Source: an uncultured Prevotella sp. (lineage in GTDB: Bacteria > Bacteroidota > Bacteroidia > Bacteroidales > Bacteroidaceae). Taken from it: a DNA stretch of 64,000 nucleotides. The stretch spans positions 1-64,000 of the forward strand of contig NZ_CAMJFM010000006.1 in NCBI RefSeq assembly GCF_946404925.1. The letters run 5' to 3'. The translations under genes were made by a program, and so were the position numbers. Of the stretch, positions 25,326 to 33,351 are shown one piece after another (within the stretch, counting starts at the first letter, position 1; every line of letters starts with the position of its first letter). The notes beneath the pieces were generated by a model, which saw only the letters and a program-made list of their open reading frames with translations, did no database searches and was not told where the DNA came from.

Positions 25326-26599
25326 ATCAACACGTAGACATGATGAAGCTGGAGATGCAGGATGTGCTGGAAAACAACATCCTGCCCTTCTGGCTGAACA
25401 AGATGATAGACAAGGAGCACGGGGGATTCTATGGTCGTATAGACGGCAGTGGCAATCTGCACCCCGAGGCTGAGAAGGGTGCCATCCTGAACGCCCGCAT
25501 ATTGTGGAGTTTTTCGGCCGCCTATAGAGTATTGCAGAAGGATGAGTATCTGCAGGCGGCTACGCGGGCGAAAGATTATCTGATAGAACACTTTATCGAT
25601 CCCGAATACGGAGGCGTGTACTGGAGTGTAGACTATAAAGGTGAACCATTGGACACCAAGAAACAATTCTATGCCATAGGCTTTGCCATATACGGCCTGA
25701 GTGAGTATGCACGCGCTACGGGCGACAGAGAGGCCCTGGAGTACGCGCTTGACTTGTTTTACTGCATAGAGGAGCATGCGCTGGACCGCAAGTACAACGG
25801 CTATATAGAGGCCTGCACGCGAGAGTGGGGCAAAATAGAGGATATGCGCTTGTCGGAGCTGGATGCTAACTACCCCAAGTCGCAGAATACGCATCTGCAC
25901 ATTATTGAGCCCTACACCAACTTGCTGAGGTGCCTGAGAGAGATGCAGGCAAAGGAATCGTGCGACTACGTGCCAGCCATCGGATCGGTGCTGCCAGTGG
26001 GCATCAGTGTGCCTATGGAAACCATCGTGGTTGTTGAACTTGCAGTACAGAATTTAATTGAGATTTTTATTGACAGAATATTGAATCCTGAGACGCATCA
26101 TCTGGACCTGTTTTTTGACATGGACTGGACGCGCGGTGCTGGAAGGCTGGAGAGCTACGGACACGACATAGAGTGCTCGTGGCTGCTGCACGAAGCTGCA
26201 CTGGTGTTGGGCAATCAAAAGCTGCTGGAAAAAGTGGAAAACGTGGTGCAGCAGGTAGCTAAGGCCTCGGAGAAGGGGTTGCGGCCTGATGGCTCGATGA
26301 TACACGAAGCCAATCTGGACACGGGTCATGTGGATGATGACCTGCACTGGTGGGTACAGGCAGAAAACGTGGTGGGATGGTATAATATATGGCAGCATTT
26401 TGGCGATGAGGAGGCTCTGAATAAAGCTGAAAAATGTTGGCAATATATCAAGGATAATCTGATAGACTTTGACAACGGTGAGTGGTACTGGAGCAGACAT
26501 CAGGATGGCACGCTGAACACCACCGACGACAAAGCAGGATTCTGGAAATGTCCCTACCACAACAGTCGCATGTGCTTAGAGATTGTGGAGCGAGGGTAA
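25322..26599 (+). CDS. cellobiose/mannobiose 2-epimerase
   Basis: A 425-aa (alpha/alpha)6-barrel enzyme of the N-acylglucosamine 2-epimerase superfamily. It converts the reducing mannose of mannobiose into glucose, making the substrate of the GH130 enzyme. Visible family features are the His-rich sites HLHIIEPYTNLLR, the GHDIECSWLLHEA segment and HVDDDLHWWVQAE, each carrying active-site His. Last gene of the mannan operon, with a terminator 7 bases after the stop. Confidence 0.93.
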   Translation: MNQHVDMMKLEMQDVLENNILPFWLNKMIDKEHGGFYGRIDGSGNLHPEAEKGAILNARILWSFSAAYRVLQKDEYLQAATRAKDYLIEHFIDPEYGGVYWSVDYKGEPLDTKKQFYAIGFAIYGLSEYARATGDREALEYALDLFYCIEEHALDRKYNGYIEACTREWGKIEDMRLSELDANYPKSQNTHLHIIEPYTNLLRCLREMQAKESCDYVPAIGSVLPVGISVPMETIVVVELAVQNLIEIFIDRILNPETHHLDLFFDMDWTRGAGRLESYGHDIECSWLLHEAALVLGNQKLLEKVENVVQQVAKASEKGLRPDGSMIHEANLDTGHVDDDLHWWVQAENVVGWYNIWQHFGDEEALNKAEKCWQYIKDNLIDFDNGEWYWSRHQDGTLNTTDDKAGFWKCPYHNSRMCLEIVERG

Positions 26600-26605
26600 A
26601 ATTTT

Positions 26606-26640
26606 TCGCCAAAGTATTTGGAGCTTTGGCGATTTTTTTG
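26606..26640 (+). terminator. terminator of the mannan operon
   Basis: A perfect 9-base-pair stem TCGCCAAAG/CTTTGGCGA with a 9-base loop and a T7 run. The loop contains the -33 box of the next promoter. Confidence 0.9.
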
Positions 26641-26648
26641 TACCTTTG
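26617..26648 (+). promoter_or_regulatory. pafA-type phosphatase promoter
   Basis: TTTG (26617-26620), 20 bases, TACCTTTG (26641-26648). The ATG at 26658 is 9 bases further on. The -33 box overlaps the loop of the upstream terminator. Confidence 0.8.
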
Positions 26649-26657
26649 CACACAATT

Positions 26658-28166
26658 ATGAGGAAAATATTACTATTCATTGCATTAGCGGCGTGCTATG
26701 TGGCTGAATGTCAGGCACAAACGCGATTCAACGAGCGTCCGAAGCTCGTGGTTGGCATCGTTGTAGACCAGATGCGATGGGATTACTTAGGCAGATATTA
26801 CGACCAGTATCAGGAAGACGGACTGAAACGTCTGATAAACAAGGGATACTCGTGTAATAACTGCCTAATTAATTATCTGCCCACCGTAACGGCTATCGGA
26901 CATACAAGTGCATATACAGGTACGACTCCTGCCTTCCATGGCATCGCAGGTAACGCTTTCTATATCAACGGTGTGAAGCGCTCAAGTTGTGAGGATCCTG
27001 ATGCCAAGGTGGTAGGCACTGACAAGAAGGATGCTTCGAGTCCTGTAAACCTGCTGGCCAGTACCATAGGCGACCAGCTGAGACTGCACACCGACTTCAA
27101 GTCGAAGGTGATAGGCGTGAGCTACAAGGACCGTGCAGCCATACTGCCTGCAGGACGTAGTGCCAATGCAGCCTACTGGATAGACACCAAGAACGGCCAG
27201 TTCATCAGCAGCACCTGGTATATGCAGGAACTGCCACAGTGGGCCAAGGACTACAACGCCCTGCTGAAGAAGAACAAGGAACTGAAGAAGGTGGGCAAGG
27301 ATGTAGGCCTGTATCCACTGTGTGGCCACATCACCGCTGATATGGCCATCGCAGCCCTGAAGGGCGAACAGCTGGGCAAGGGCGAAGAGACTGATATGCT
27401 GTGCGTGAGCTTCTCGCAGACTGACGTGATAGGCCACGAGTGGAGTACACGTGGCGAGCATACCGACGAGGCCTACCTGGAGCTGGATAAGGACATAGCC
27501 AAACTGCTGAAGGCATTCGACGAGCAGGTGGGCGAGGGTAACTATCTGGTATTCCTGACAGCTGACCATGGTGCAGCACACAACTTCAAGTTTATGGAGG
27601 ATCATAAGCTGAACGGTGGCGCCTTTAAGTGGGACGAGGTATTCTCGGTAGAGGCTGCCAAGAAGCTGGCTGCAAAATTCCATCTTACAAAGAATGTGAT
27701 TAAGGATTGTCTGGACTACCGCATAGTGCTGGACAAGGATGCTATACGTGAGCAGGGTATCGACGAGCAGGCATTTCGCGATGCTATCGTAGAAGAGCTG
27801 CTGAAGACACCCCACGTGGCATTTGCCTTCGACTTTAAGAAGGCAGCCACAGCCCCAGTGCCCGAGATGCTGAAGGAGCGCGCGCTGAAGGGCTATCATC
27901 ACGACCGTTCGGGCGACATCATCTTTATGCTGGAGCCAGGATGGTATGGTTTTGGAAAATGGTCGTCGCCAGTAGGTACAACCCACGGCGAGTGGAACCC
28001 ATACGATGCACATATACCCCTGCTGTTCTACGGTTGGAAGGTGAAGCATGGTGCCACAAGCAGAGAGGTACACATAACGGACATAGCGCCAACAGTGTGC
28101 CAGAAGCTGCACATACAGCAGCCAAACGCTTGTGTGGGTGAGGCCATCACAGAGGTGATAGAATAA
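26658..28166 (+). CDS. pafA: PafA-type alkaline phosphatase
   Basis: A 502-aa secreted phosphomonoesterase of the type I phosphodiesterase/alkaline phosphatase superfamily, with signal peptide (cleavage near CQAQ). It has the metal-ligand Asp in VVDQMRWDY, the Thr nucleophile in PTVTAIGHTS, the K-x-R pair in SYKDRAA typical of PafA monoesterases, and metal ligands in ADHGAAHN. In Bacteroidetes PafA releases phosphate from organic phosphates in the periplasm. The start at 26658 is fixed by the promoter and signal peptide. Confidence 0.93.
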   Translation: MRKILLFIALAACYVAECQAQTRFNERPKLVVGIVVDQMRWDYLGRYYDQYQEDGLKRLINKGYSCNNCLINYLPTVTAIGHTSAYTGTTPAFHGIAGNAFYINGVKRSSCEDPDAKVVGTDKKDASSPVNLLASTIGDQLRLHTDFKSKVIGVSYKDRAAILPAGRSANAAYWIDTKNGQFISSTWYMQELPQWAKDYNALLKKNKELKKVGKDVGLYPLCGHITADMAIAALKGEQLGKGEETDMLCVSFSQTDVIGHEWSTRGEHTDEAYLELDKDIAKLLKAFDEQVGEGNYLVFLTADHGAAHNFKFMEDHKLNGGAFKWDEVFSVEAAKKLAAKFHLTKNVIKDCLDYRIVLDKDAIREQGIDEQAFRDAIVEELLKTPHVAFAFDFKKAATAPVPEMLKERALKGYHHDRSGDIIFMLEPGWYGFGKWSSPVGTTHGEWNPYDAHIPLLFYGWKVKHGATSREVHITDIAPTVCQKLHIQQPNACVGEAITEVIE

Positions 28167-28200
28167 AAGTATATTAGTATAACATTATATTTAACTTTTT

Positions 28201-28551
28201 ATGAACTTTACTTTGTTGATTACCGTCTTGGTGACGGCTTTGACATTGGTGGTAGCGGCCTACATAGTAGCCAAGCTGATAGGACCTCGGTCTTACGCTA
28301 AGGTGAAGGGTGAGCCGTATGAGAGTGGTATCCCCACCCGTGGCAGCTCGTGGTTGCCTATCTCTGTGGGATTCTACCTTTTTGCCATCTTGTTCCTCAT
28401 GTTTGATGTGGAAACGGTGTTTCTGTATCCATGGGCAGTAGTAGTGAAGGACTTTGGTGCTATGGCTTTGTGTAGCATCGGATTCTTCTTGGTAGTTCTG
28501 GTTTTAGGCCTGGCTTATGCTTGGCGGAAAGGAGACTTGGAATGGAAGTAA
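28201..28551 (+). CDS. nuoA: NADH-quinone oxidoreductase subunit A
   Basis: A 116-aa membrane subunit of complex I with three spans. KVKGEPYESGIP matches the conserved loop and FDVETVFLYPWA the second span. First gene of the ten-gene complex I operon, starting 34 bases after the phosphatase gene. I see no good TAnnTTTG box in that gap, so readthrough or a weak promoter is possible. Confidence 0.96.
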   Translation: MNFTLLITVLVTALTLVVAAYIVAKLIGPRSYAKVKGEPYESGIPTRGSSWLPISVGFYLFAILFLMFDVETVFLYPWAVVVKDFGAMALCSIGFFLVVLVLGLAYAWRKGDLEWK

Positions 28552-29243
28552 GGAAGCCCAGTATCAAGAGTATCCCCTACGAGGAGTGGAATGACAACTC
28601 ATCGCTGGAGAAGATTATTGACGAGCTCCATGAGGGTGGCGTCAATGTGATTACGGGCTCGCTTGACCAGTTGATTAACTGGGGACGTGCCAACTCACTG
28701 TGGTCGCTGACCTTTGCCACAAGTTGCTGTGGTATTGAGTTCATGGCCTGTGGTTGCGCCCGTTACGACTTTGCCCGTTTCGGTTTCGAGGTTACACGTA
28801 ACTCTCCACGTCAGGCCGACCTGATTATGTGCGCAGGTACCATTACACATAAGATGGCACCAGCACTGAAGCGCCTGTACGACGAGATGGCCGAGCCTAA
28901 GTACGTGATTGCAGTTGGTGGTTGTGCCATCAGCGGTGGTCCGTTCAAGTCGAGCTACCATGTAGTGAAGGGTATCGAGGAAATCGTGCCCGTAGATGTG
29001 TTTATTCCTGGTTGCCCCCCACGTCCAGAGGCTATCATGTATGGCATGATGCAGCTGCAGCGTAAGGTGAAGATTGAGAAATTCTTTGGAGGCGCTAACC
29101 ACAAGCAGACCGCAGAGGAGCGCGAGCTTGGTGTATCTAACGAGGAGCTGACATTCCGCGAGAAGCTGGGCGACCATCGTCGTGAGCCTATCGTGGTAAC
29201 AGAGGTTCCTAAGGATTTTAAAATAGAGGAGGAGAAGGCATGA
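28542..29243 (+). CDS. nuoB: NADH-quinone oxidoreductase subunit B
   Basis: A 233-aa peripheral subunit carrying the terminal [4Fe-4S] cluster N2. Its ligands are visible in TSCCGIEFMACG, VGGCAISGG and PGCPPRPE. The start overlaps nuoA by 10 bases; an in-frame ATG at 28521 lies too deep in nuoA. A charged C-terminal tail of about 40 residues exceeds the core family. Confidence 0.96.
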   Translation: MEVRKPSIKSIPYEEWNDNSSLEKIIDELHEGGVNVITGSLDQLINWGRANSLWSLTFATSCCGIEFMACGCARYDFARFGFEVTRNSPRQADLIMCAGTITHKMAPALKRLYDEMAEPKYVIAVGGCAISGGPFKSSYHVVKGIEEIVPVDVFIPGCPPRPEAIMYGMMQLQRKVKIEKFFGGANHKQTAEERELGVSNEELTFREKLGDHRREPIVVTEVPKDFKIEEEKA

Positions 29244-30853
29244 AGTTAGAGTTCTTATCATTTGATTATGACAAGTTCGCCAAAGAGATGCAGAACTTGA
29301 AGGACAAGAAGGGCTTTGACTATCTTGTCACCATCGTAGGCGAGGACTTCGGAGCTGAAGAAGGACTTGGTTGCGTATATATCCTTGAAAACAGCAAGAC
29401 TCACGAGCGTTGCAGCGTGAAGATGATAGCCCGCACCAAGGAGTGTGGCGATGGCATGTCATCAAACGGTACAGGCGAGATGGACGGACAGATGATTCCT
29501 TATCTGCCAACCGTTTCAAAGATATGGCGTGTGGCTGACCTGCTGGAGCGCGAGGTGTTCGACTTCTACGGTATCGTATTCATCGGACATCCTGACATGC
29601 GTCGCTTGTTCCTGCGTTCTGACTTCAAGGGTTACCCATTCCGCAAGGACTGGCAGTTTAACGATAAGTACACACTCGAGGACGATGTAGAGCCTGACTA
29701 CGGTCTGGAGTTCTACTTCGACAAGGATGGCTATCTGCAGACTAAGCAGAACAAGCTGTTCGGGTCTGACGACTATGTGATCAACATCGGCCCTCAGCAC
29801 CCTGCTACCCACGGTGTACTCCGCCTGCAGACCGTGCTTGACGGTGAGATCGTGAAGCGCATCTATCCACACCTGGGATATATCCATCGCGCCATCGAGA
29901 AGATGTGGGAGGGTATGACCTATCCACAGACACTGGCTCTGACAGACCGTCTGAACTATCTGGGCGCTATGCAGCACCGCCACGCGCTGGTTGGTGTGAT
30001 AGAGGAGGCTATGGAGGTTGAGCTGACAGACCGCATCAAGTACATCCGTACCATTATGGATGAGCTGCAGCGTCTGGATTCTCACCTGCTGTATACCTCT
30101 TGTGTGGCTCAGGACCTTGGTGCTCTGACAGGTATGCTCTACGGTATGCGCGATCGTGAGCACGTGCTGAATGTGATGGAGGAGACCACTGGTGGACGCC
30201 TGATTCAGAACTACTACCGCATTGGTGGACTGCAGGATGATATCGATCCTAACTTCGTAAAGAACTGTAAGGATCTGATTAAGTATCTGCGCCCAATGAT
30301 TCAGGAGTATATGGACATCTTCGGTGATAACATCATCACCCACAACCGTCTGGTTAACTGCGGTCCGATGAATCTTGAGGATTGTATCAACTACGCGGTA
30401 ACTGGTCCTGCTGGACGTGCATCAGGCTGGAAGAACGATGTTCGTAAGAACCACCCATACGACATGTATGACAAGGTTAATTGGGAGCAGTGCACACTCG
30501 ACGGCTGCGACTCGATGGCTCGCTACATGGTTCACATCAACGAGATGTACCAGAGCCTGAACATCATCGAGCAGCTGATAGACAACATCCCAGAGGGTGA
30601 CTTCTATGTGAAGCAGAAGCCTATCATCAAGGTGCCCGAGGGACAGTGGTACTACTCTGTTGAGGGTGTGGCTGGTGAGTTTGGTGTTTATCTCGACTCT
30701 CGTGGCGATAAGAGTCCATACCGCATGAAGATGCGCCCAATGGGACTCTCGCTGGTAGGTGCTTTCGACCCCATGCTGCGTGGTCAGAAGGTGGCCGACC
30801 TGATTGCTACCTGTGCCGCTATTGATGTAGTTATTCCTGATATTGACAGATAA
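29240..30853 (+). CDS. nuoCD: fused NADH-quinone oxidoreductase subunits C and D
   Basis: A 537-aa fusion. Residues about 1-150 are the 30-kDa NuoC part (ADLLEREVFDFYGIVFIGHPDMRRL); about 175-537 are the 49-kDa NuoD part (NIGPQHPATHGVLRL with the quinone-site His, PHLGYIHRAIEKM, ending near FDPMLRGQKVADLIAT and DVVIPDIDR). It overlaps nuoB by ATGA. The fusion is also known in E. coli and Bacteroidetes. Confidence 0.97.
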   Translation: MKLEFLSFDYDKFAKEMQNLKDKKGFDYLVTIVGEDFGAEEGLGCVYILENSKTHERCSVKMIARTKECGDGMSSNGTGEMDGQMIPYLPTVSKIWRVADLLEREVFDFYGIVFIGHPDMRRLFLRSDFKGYPFRKDWQFNDKYTLEDDVEPDYGLEFYFDKDGYLQTKQNKLFGSDDYVINIGPQHPATHGVLRLQTVLDGEIVKRIYPHLGYIHRAIEKMWEGMTYPQTLALTDRLNYLGAMQHRHALVGVIEEAMEVELTDRIKYIRTIMDELQRLDSHLLYTSCVAQDLGALTGMLYGMRDREHVLNVMEETTGGRLIQNYYRIGGLQDDIDPNFVKNCKDLIKYLRPMIQEYMDIFGDNIITHNRLVNCGPMNLEDCINYAVTGPAGRASGWKNDVRKNHPYDMYDKVNWEQCTLDGCDSMARYMVHINEMYQSLNIIEQLIDNIPEGDFYVKQKPIIKVPEGQWYYSVEGVAGEFGVYLDSRGDKSPYRMKMRPMGLSLVGAFDPMLRGQKVADLIATCAAIDVVIPDIDR

Positions 30854-30865
30854 AAGCGAAGGATT

Positions 30866-31954
30866 ATGTTTGATTTTAGTATTGTTACACAATGGTTCGA
30901 CGCTCTCCTTCGCGAGACACTCGGTTTGGGAGATTTCCTGTCGATATTGATTGAGTGCGTGCTGGTGGGTACTGCTATCCTGGTGGGATATGCCCTCATA
31001 GCTTGCGTACTGATATTTATGGAGCGTAAAGTTTGTGCCTACTTCCAGTGCCGTCTTGGCCCTATGCGAGTAGGTTACTGGGGAATACTTCAGGTGTTTG
31101 CTGATGTACTGAAGATGCTCATCAAGGAGATCTTCATCGTCGACAAGGCTGATAAGATTCTGTATCTCGTAGCTCCTATCCTGGTGATTATGGGTTCTGT
31201 AGGTGCCTTCTCGTTCCTGCCTTGGAACAATGGCGCTACAATCCTTGACTTTAACGTAGGTGTCTTCCTGCTTACCGCCATCTCTTCAATCGGAGTTATC
31301 GGTATCTTCCTGGCAGGTTGGGGCTCTAACAACAAGTACTCTGTGCTTTCGGCCATGCGTGCTGCTGTACAGATGATTTCGTATGAGGTTTCGCTCTGTT
31401 TATGCCTGATTACTGCAGTAATTCTGACTGGTACCATGCAGATGAGCGGTATCGTAGAGGCTCAGACAGGTCCTTTCAAGTGGCTGATTTTCCAGGGACA
31501 CATCCCTGCACTGATTGCCTTCTTTGTATTCCTGGTAGCAGGTAATGCTGAGGCAAACCGTGGCCCATTTGATATGGCTGAGGCTGAGAGTGAGTTGACT
31601 GCTGGTCACCATACTGAGTACAGTGGTATGGGATTCGGTTTCTTCTATCTCGCTGAGTTCCTGAACCTCTTTATCATCGCAGGTATCGCCTCTACCGTAT
31701 TCATGGGTGGTTGGGCTCCTGTGAACATCGGTATCGACGCCTTTGATGCAGTGATGAACTACATCCCAGGTATCGTATGGTTCATGGGTAAGACCTTCTT
31801 CCTGGTTTGGATTCTGATGTGGATTAAGTGGACTTTCCCACGTCTGCGTATCGACCAGATTCTGAAGCTGGAGTGGAAGTACTTGATGCCAGTGTGTCTC
31901 ATCAATCTCGTATTAATGACAGTTGTTGTGGCCCTTGGCCTATATATTAAATAA
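30866..31954 (+). CDS. nuoH: NADH-quinone oxidoreductase subunit H
   Basis: A 362-aa membrane subunit with eight or more spans that forms part of the quinone channel. Conserved loops are ERKVCAYFQCRLGPMRVGYWG and NRGPFDMAEAESELTAGHHTEYSG. It lies 12 bases after nuoCD. Confidence 0.97.
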   Translation: MFDFSIVTQWFDALLRETLGLGDFLSILIECVLVGTAILVGYALIACVLIFMERKVCAYFQCRLGPMRVGYWGILQVFADVLKMLIKEIFIVDKADKILYLVAPILVIMGSVGAFSFLPWNNGATILDFNVGVFLLTAISSIGVIGIFLAGWGSNNKYSVLSAMRAAVQMISYEVSLCLCLITAVILTGTMQMSGIVEAQTGPFKWLIFQGHIPALIAFFVFLVAGNAEANRGPFDMAEAESELTAGHHTEYSGMGFGFFYLAEFLNLFIIAGIASTVFMGGWAPVNIGIDAFDAVMNYIPGIVWFMGKTFFLVWILMWIKWTFPRLRIDQILKLEWKYLMPVCLINLVLMTVVVALGLYIK

Positions 31955-31963
31955 GGTATAGCA

Positions 31964-32509
31964 ATGGAAGATAATAAATCATATTTCGGAGAAATCGGGC
32001 AGGGCTTGAAGACGCTGGCTATCGGTATGAAGACCTCTTGGAAAGAGTATTTCAAGGACTTCTTTACCAATAAGTCGACTGAGCAGTATCCCGAGAACCG
32101 CAAGACTACACTCCATGTGGCTAAGCGTCATCGTGGTCGCCTGGTATTCAAGCGCAACGAGGATGGCAGCTACAAGTGTACAGCTTGCACATTGTGCGAA
32201 AAGGCCTGTCCTAATGGAACCATCAAGATTACAGCCCACATGGCTGAGGATCCAGAGACAGGTAAGAAAAAGAAGGTGCTCGACGACTATGCGTACGACC
32301 TGGGCGACTGCATGTTCTGCCAGCTCTGTACCAACGCCTGCAACTTCGACGCCATCGAGTTTACTAATGATTTCGAGAACGCCGTATTCGACCGCTCAAA
32401 GCTGGTGCTCCACCTGAACCAGGAGGTTTATGCTGGTGGATCGCTGCCTAACCTTCTTGAAGGTGGTGCTGAGTGGCAGGTAGGTAAGTTTAATACTAAA
32501 ACTAAGTAA
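31964..32509 (+). CDS. nuoI: NADH-quinone oxidoreductase subunit I
   Basis: A 181-aa ferredoxin-like subunit with two [4Fe-4S] sites, CTACTLCEKACP and CMFCQLCTNACNFDAIE, linking the electron input to NuoB. It lies 9 bases after nuoH. Since NuoEFG are absent here, this subunit is the likely docking point of an alternative electron donor (inference). Confidence 0.96.
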   Translation: MEDNKSYFGEIGQGLKTLAIGMKTSWKEYFKDFFTNKSTEQYPENRKTTLHVAKRHRGRLVFKRNEDGSYKCTACTLCEKACPNGTIKITAHMAEDPETGKKKKVLDDYAYDLGDCMFCQLCTNACNFDAIEFTNDFENAVFDRSKLVLHLNQEVYAGGSLPNLLEGGAEWQVGKFNTKTK

Positions 32510-32515
32510 CGCATT

Positions 32516-33031
32516 ATGGCAAATATAGTTATGTTTATCATTCTCGCGGTGTTCATCATCGTTTCGGCGCTGATGTGTGTAGCCACCACGCGAATTGTGA
32601 GAGCCGCAACATTCATGTTGTTTGTGCTCCTTGGTGTAGCAGGTATCTACTTCCTGCTCGACTACACCTTCTTGGGTGCAGCTCAGATCGCCGTATATGC
32701 TGGAGGCGTTACGATGGTCTTTGTGTTTGCTATCCAGCTGGTTAGCAAGCGCGCTCTTCAGGGCTTGGAGAAGCGTGTTAAGGCTGGCACCATGGCAGTA
32801 GGAGCTCTGTGTGCTCTTGCTGGTCTGGCAGTAGTAAGCCTGATTCTGCTCAAGGCAGGCTTCCTGACTCAGGAGATTGCCAACGTTGAGGTTCCGATGA
32901 AGGAAATCGGTACTGCTCTCGTAGGCTCAGGTAAGTATCAGTATGTATTACCCTTCGAGTTCATCTCAGTATTCCTGCTGGCATGTATCATCGGAGGTCT
33001 GGTTGTAGCAAGAAAGGAGGAAGAGGCATGA
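32516..33031 (+). CDS. nuoJ: NADH-quinone oxidoreductase subunit J
   Basis: A 171-aa membrane subunit with five spans; DYTFLGAAQIAVYAGGVTMVF matches the conserved third span. The start follows nuoI by 6 bases and the stop overlaps nuoK. Confidence 0.95.
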   Translation: MANIVMFIILAVFIIVSALMCVATTRIVRAATFMLFVLLGVAGIYFLLDYTFLGAAQIAVYAGGVTMVFVFAIQLVSKRALQGLEKRVKAGTMAVGALCALAGLAVVSLILLKAGFLTQEIANVEVPMKEIGTALVGSGKYQYVLPFEFISVFLLACIIGGLVVARKEEEA

Positions 33032-33336
33032 TACCTGTAGAATGTTATTTCGCACTTAGTGCCATCCTGTTCTTTATTGGTGTCTATGGTTTCACCACTC
33101 GTCGCAATCTGATTGCCATGCTCATCTCGGTTGAGCTGATTCTGAATGCTGTCGACATCAACTTTGCCGCTATCAACCGTCTGTTGTATCCCAACGGTAA
33201 CGAGGGTATGTTTATGACACTCTTTGTGATTGGTGTTGCTGCTGCTGAAAGTGCAGTTGCCATCTCTATTATCATCAATGTATATCGCAAGTTCAAGAGC
33301 GATAGTGTTGATGCCATCAAGAATTTGAAACGATAA
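33028..33336 (+). CDS. nuoK: NADH-quinone oxidoreductase subunit K
   Basis: A 102-aa subunit with three spans and the two conserved buried Glu residues, in MLISVELILNAVDINF and GVAAAESAVAISI. The ATG at 33028 overlaps the nuoJ stop (ATGA); the longer frame upstream reads nuoJ out of phase. Confidence 0.96.
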   Translation: MIPVECYFALSAILFFIGVYGFTTRRNLIAMLISVELILNAVDINFAAINRLLYPNGNEGMFMTLFVIGVAAAESAVAISIIINVYRKFKSDSVDAIKNLKR

Positions 33337-33351
33337 AAAACGGTAAAGATT

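Noticed and set aside
26982..28112. A 376-codon open frame on the minus strand
   Set aside because: It is antisense to the phosphatase gene, with Cys/Leu/Gln-rich composition and no family resemblance.
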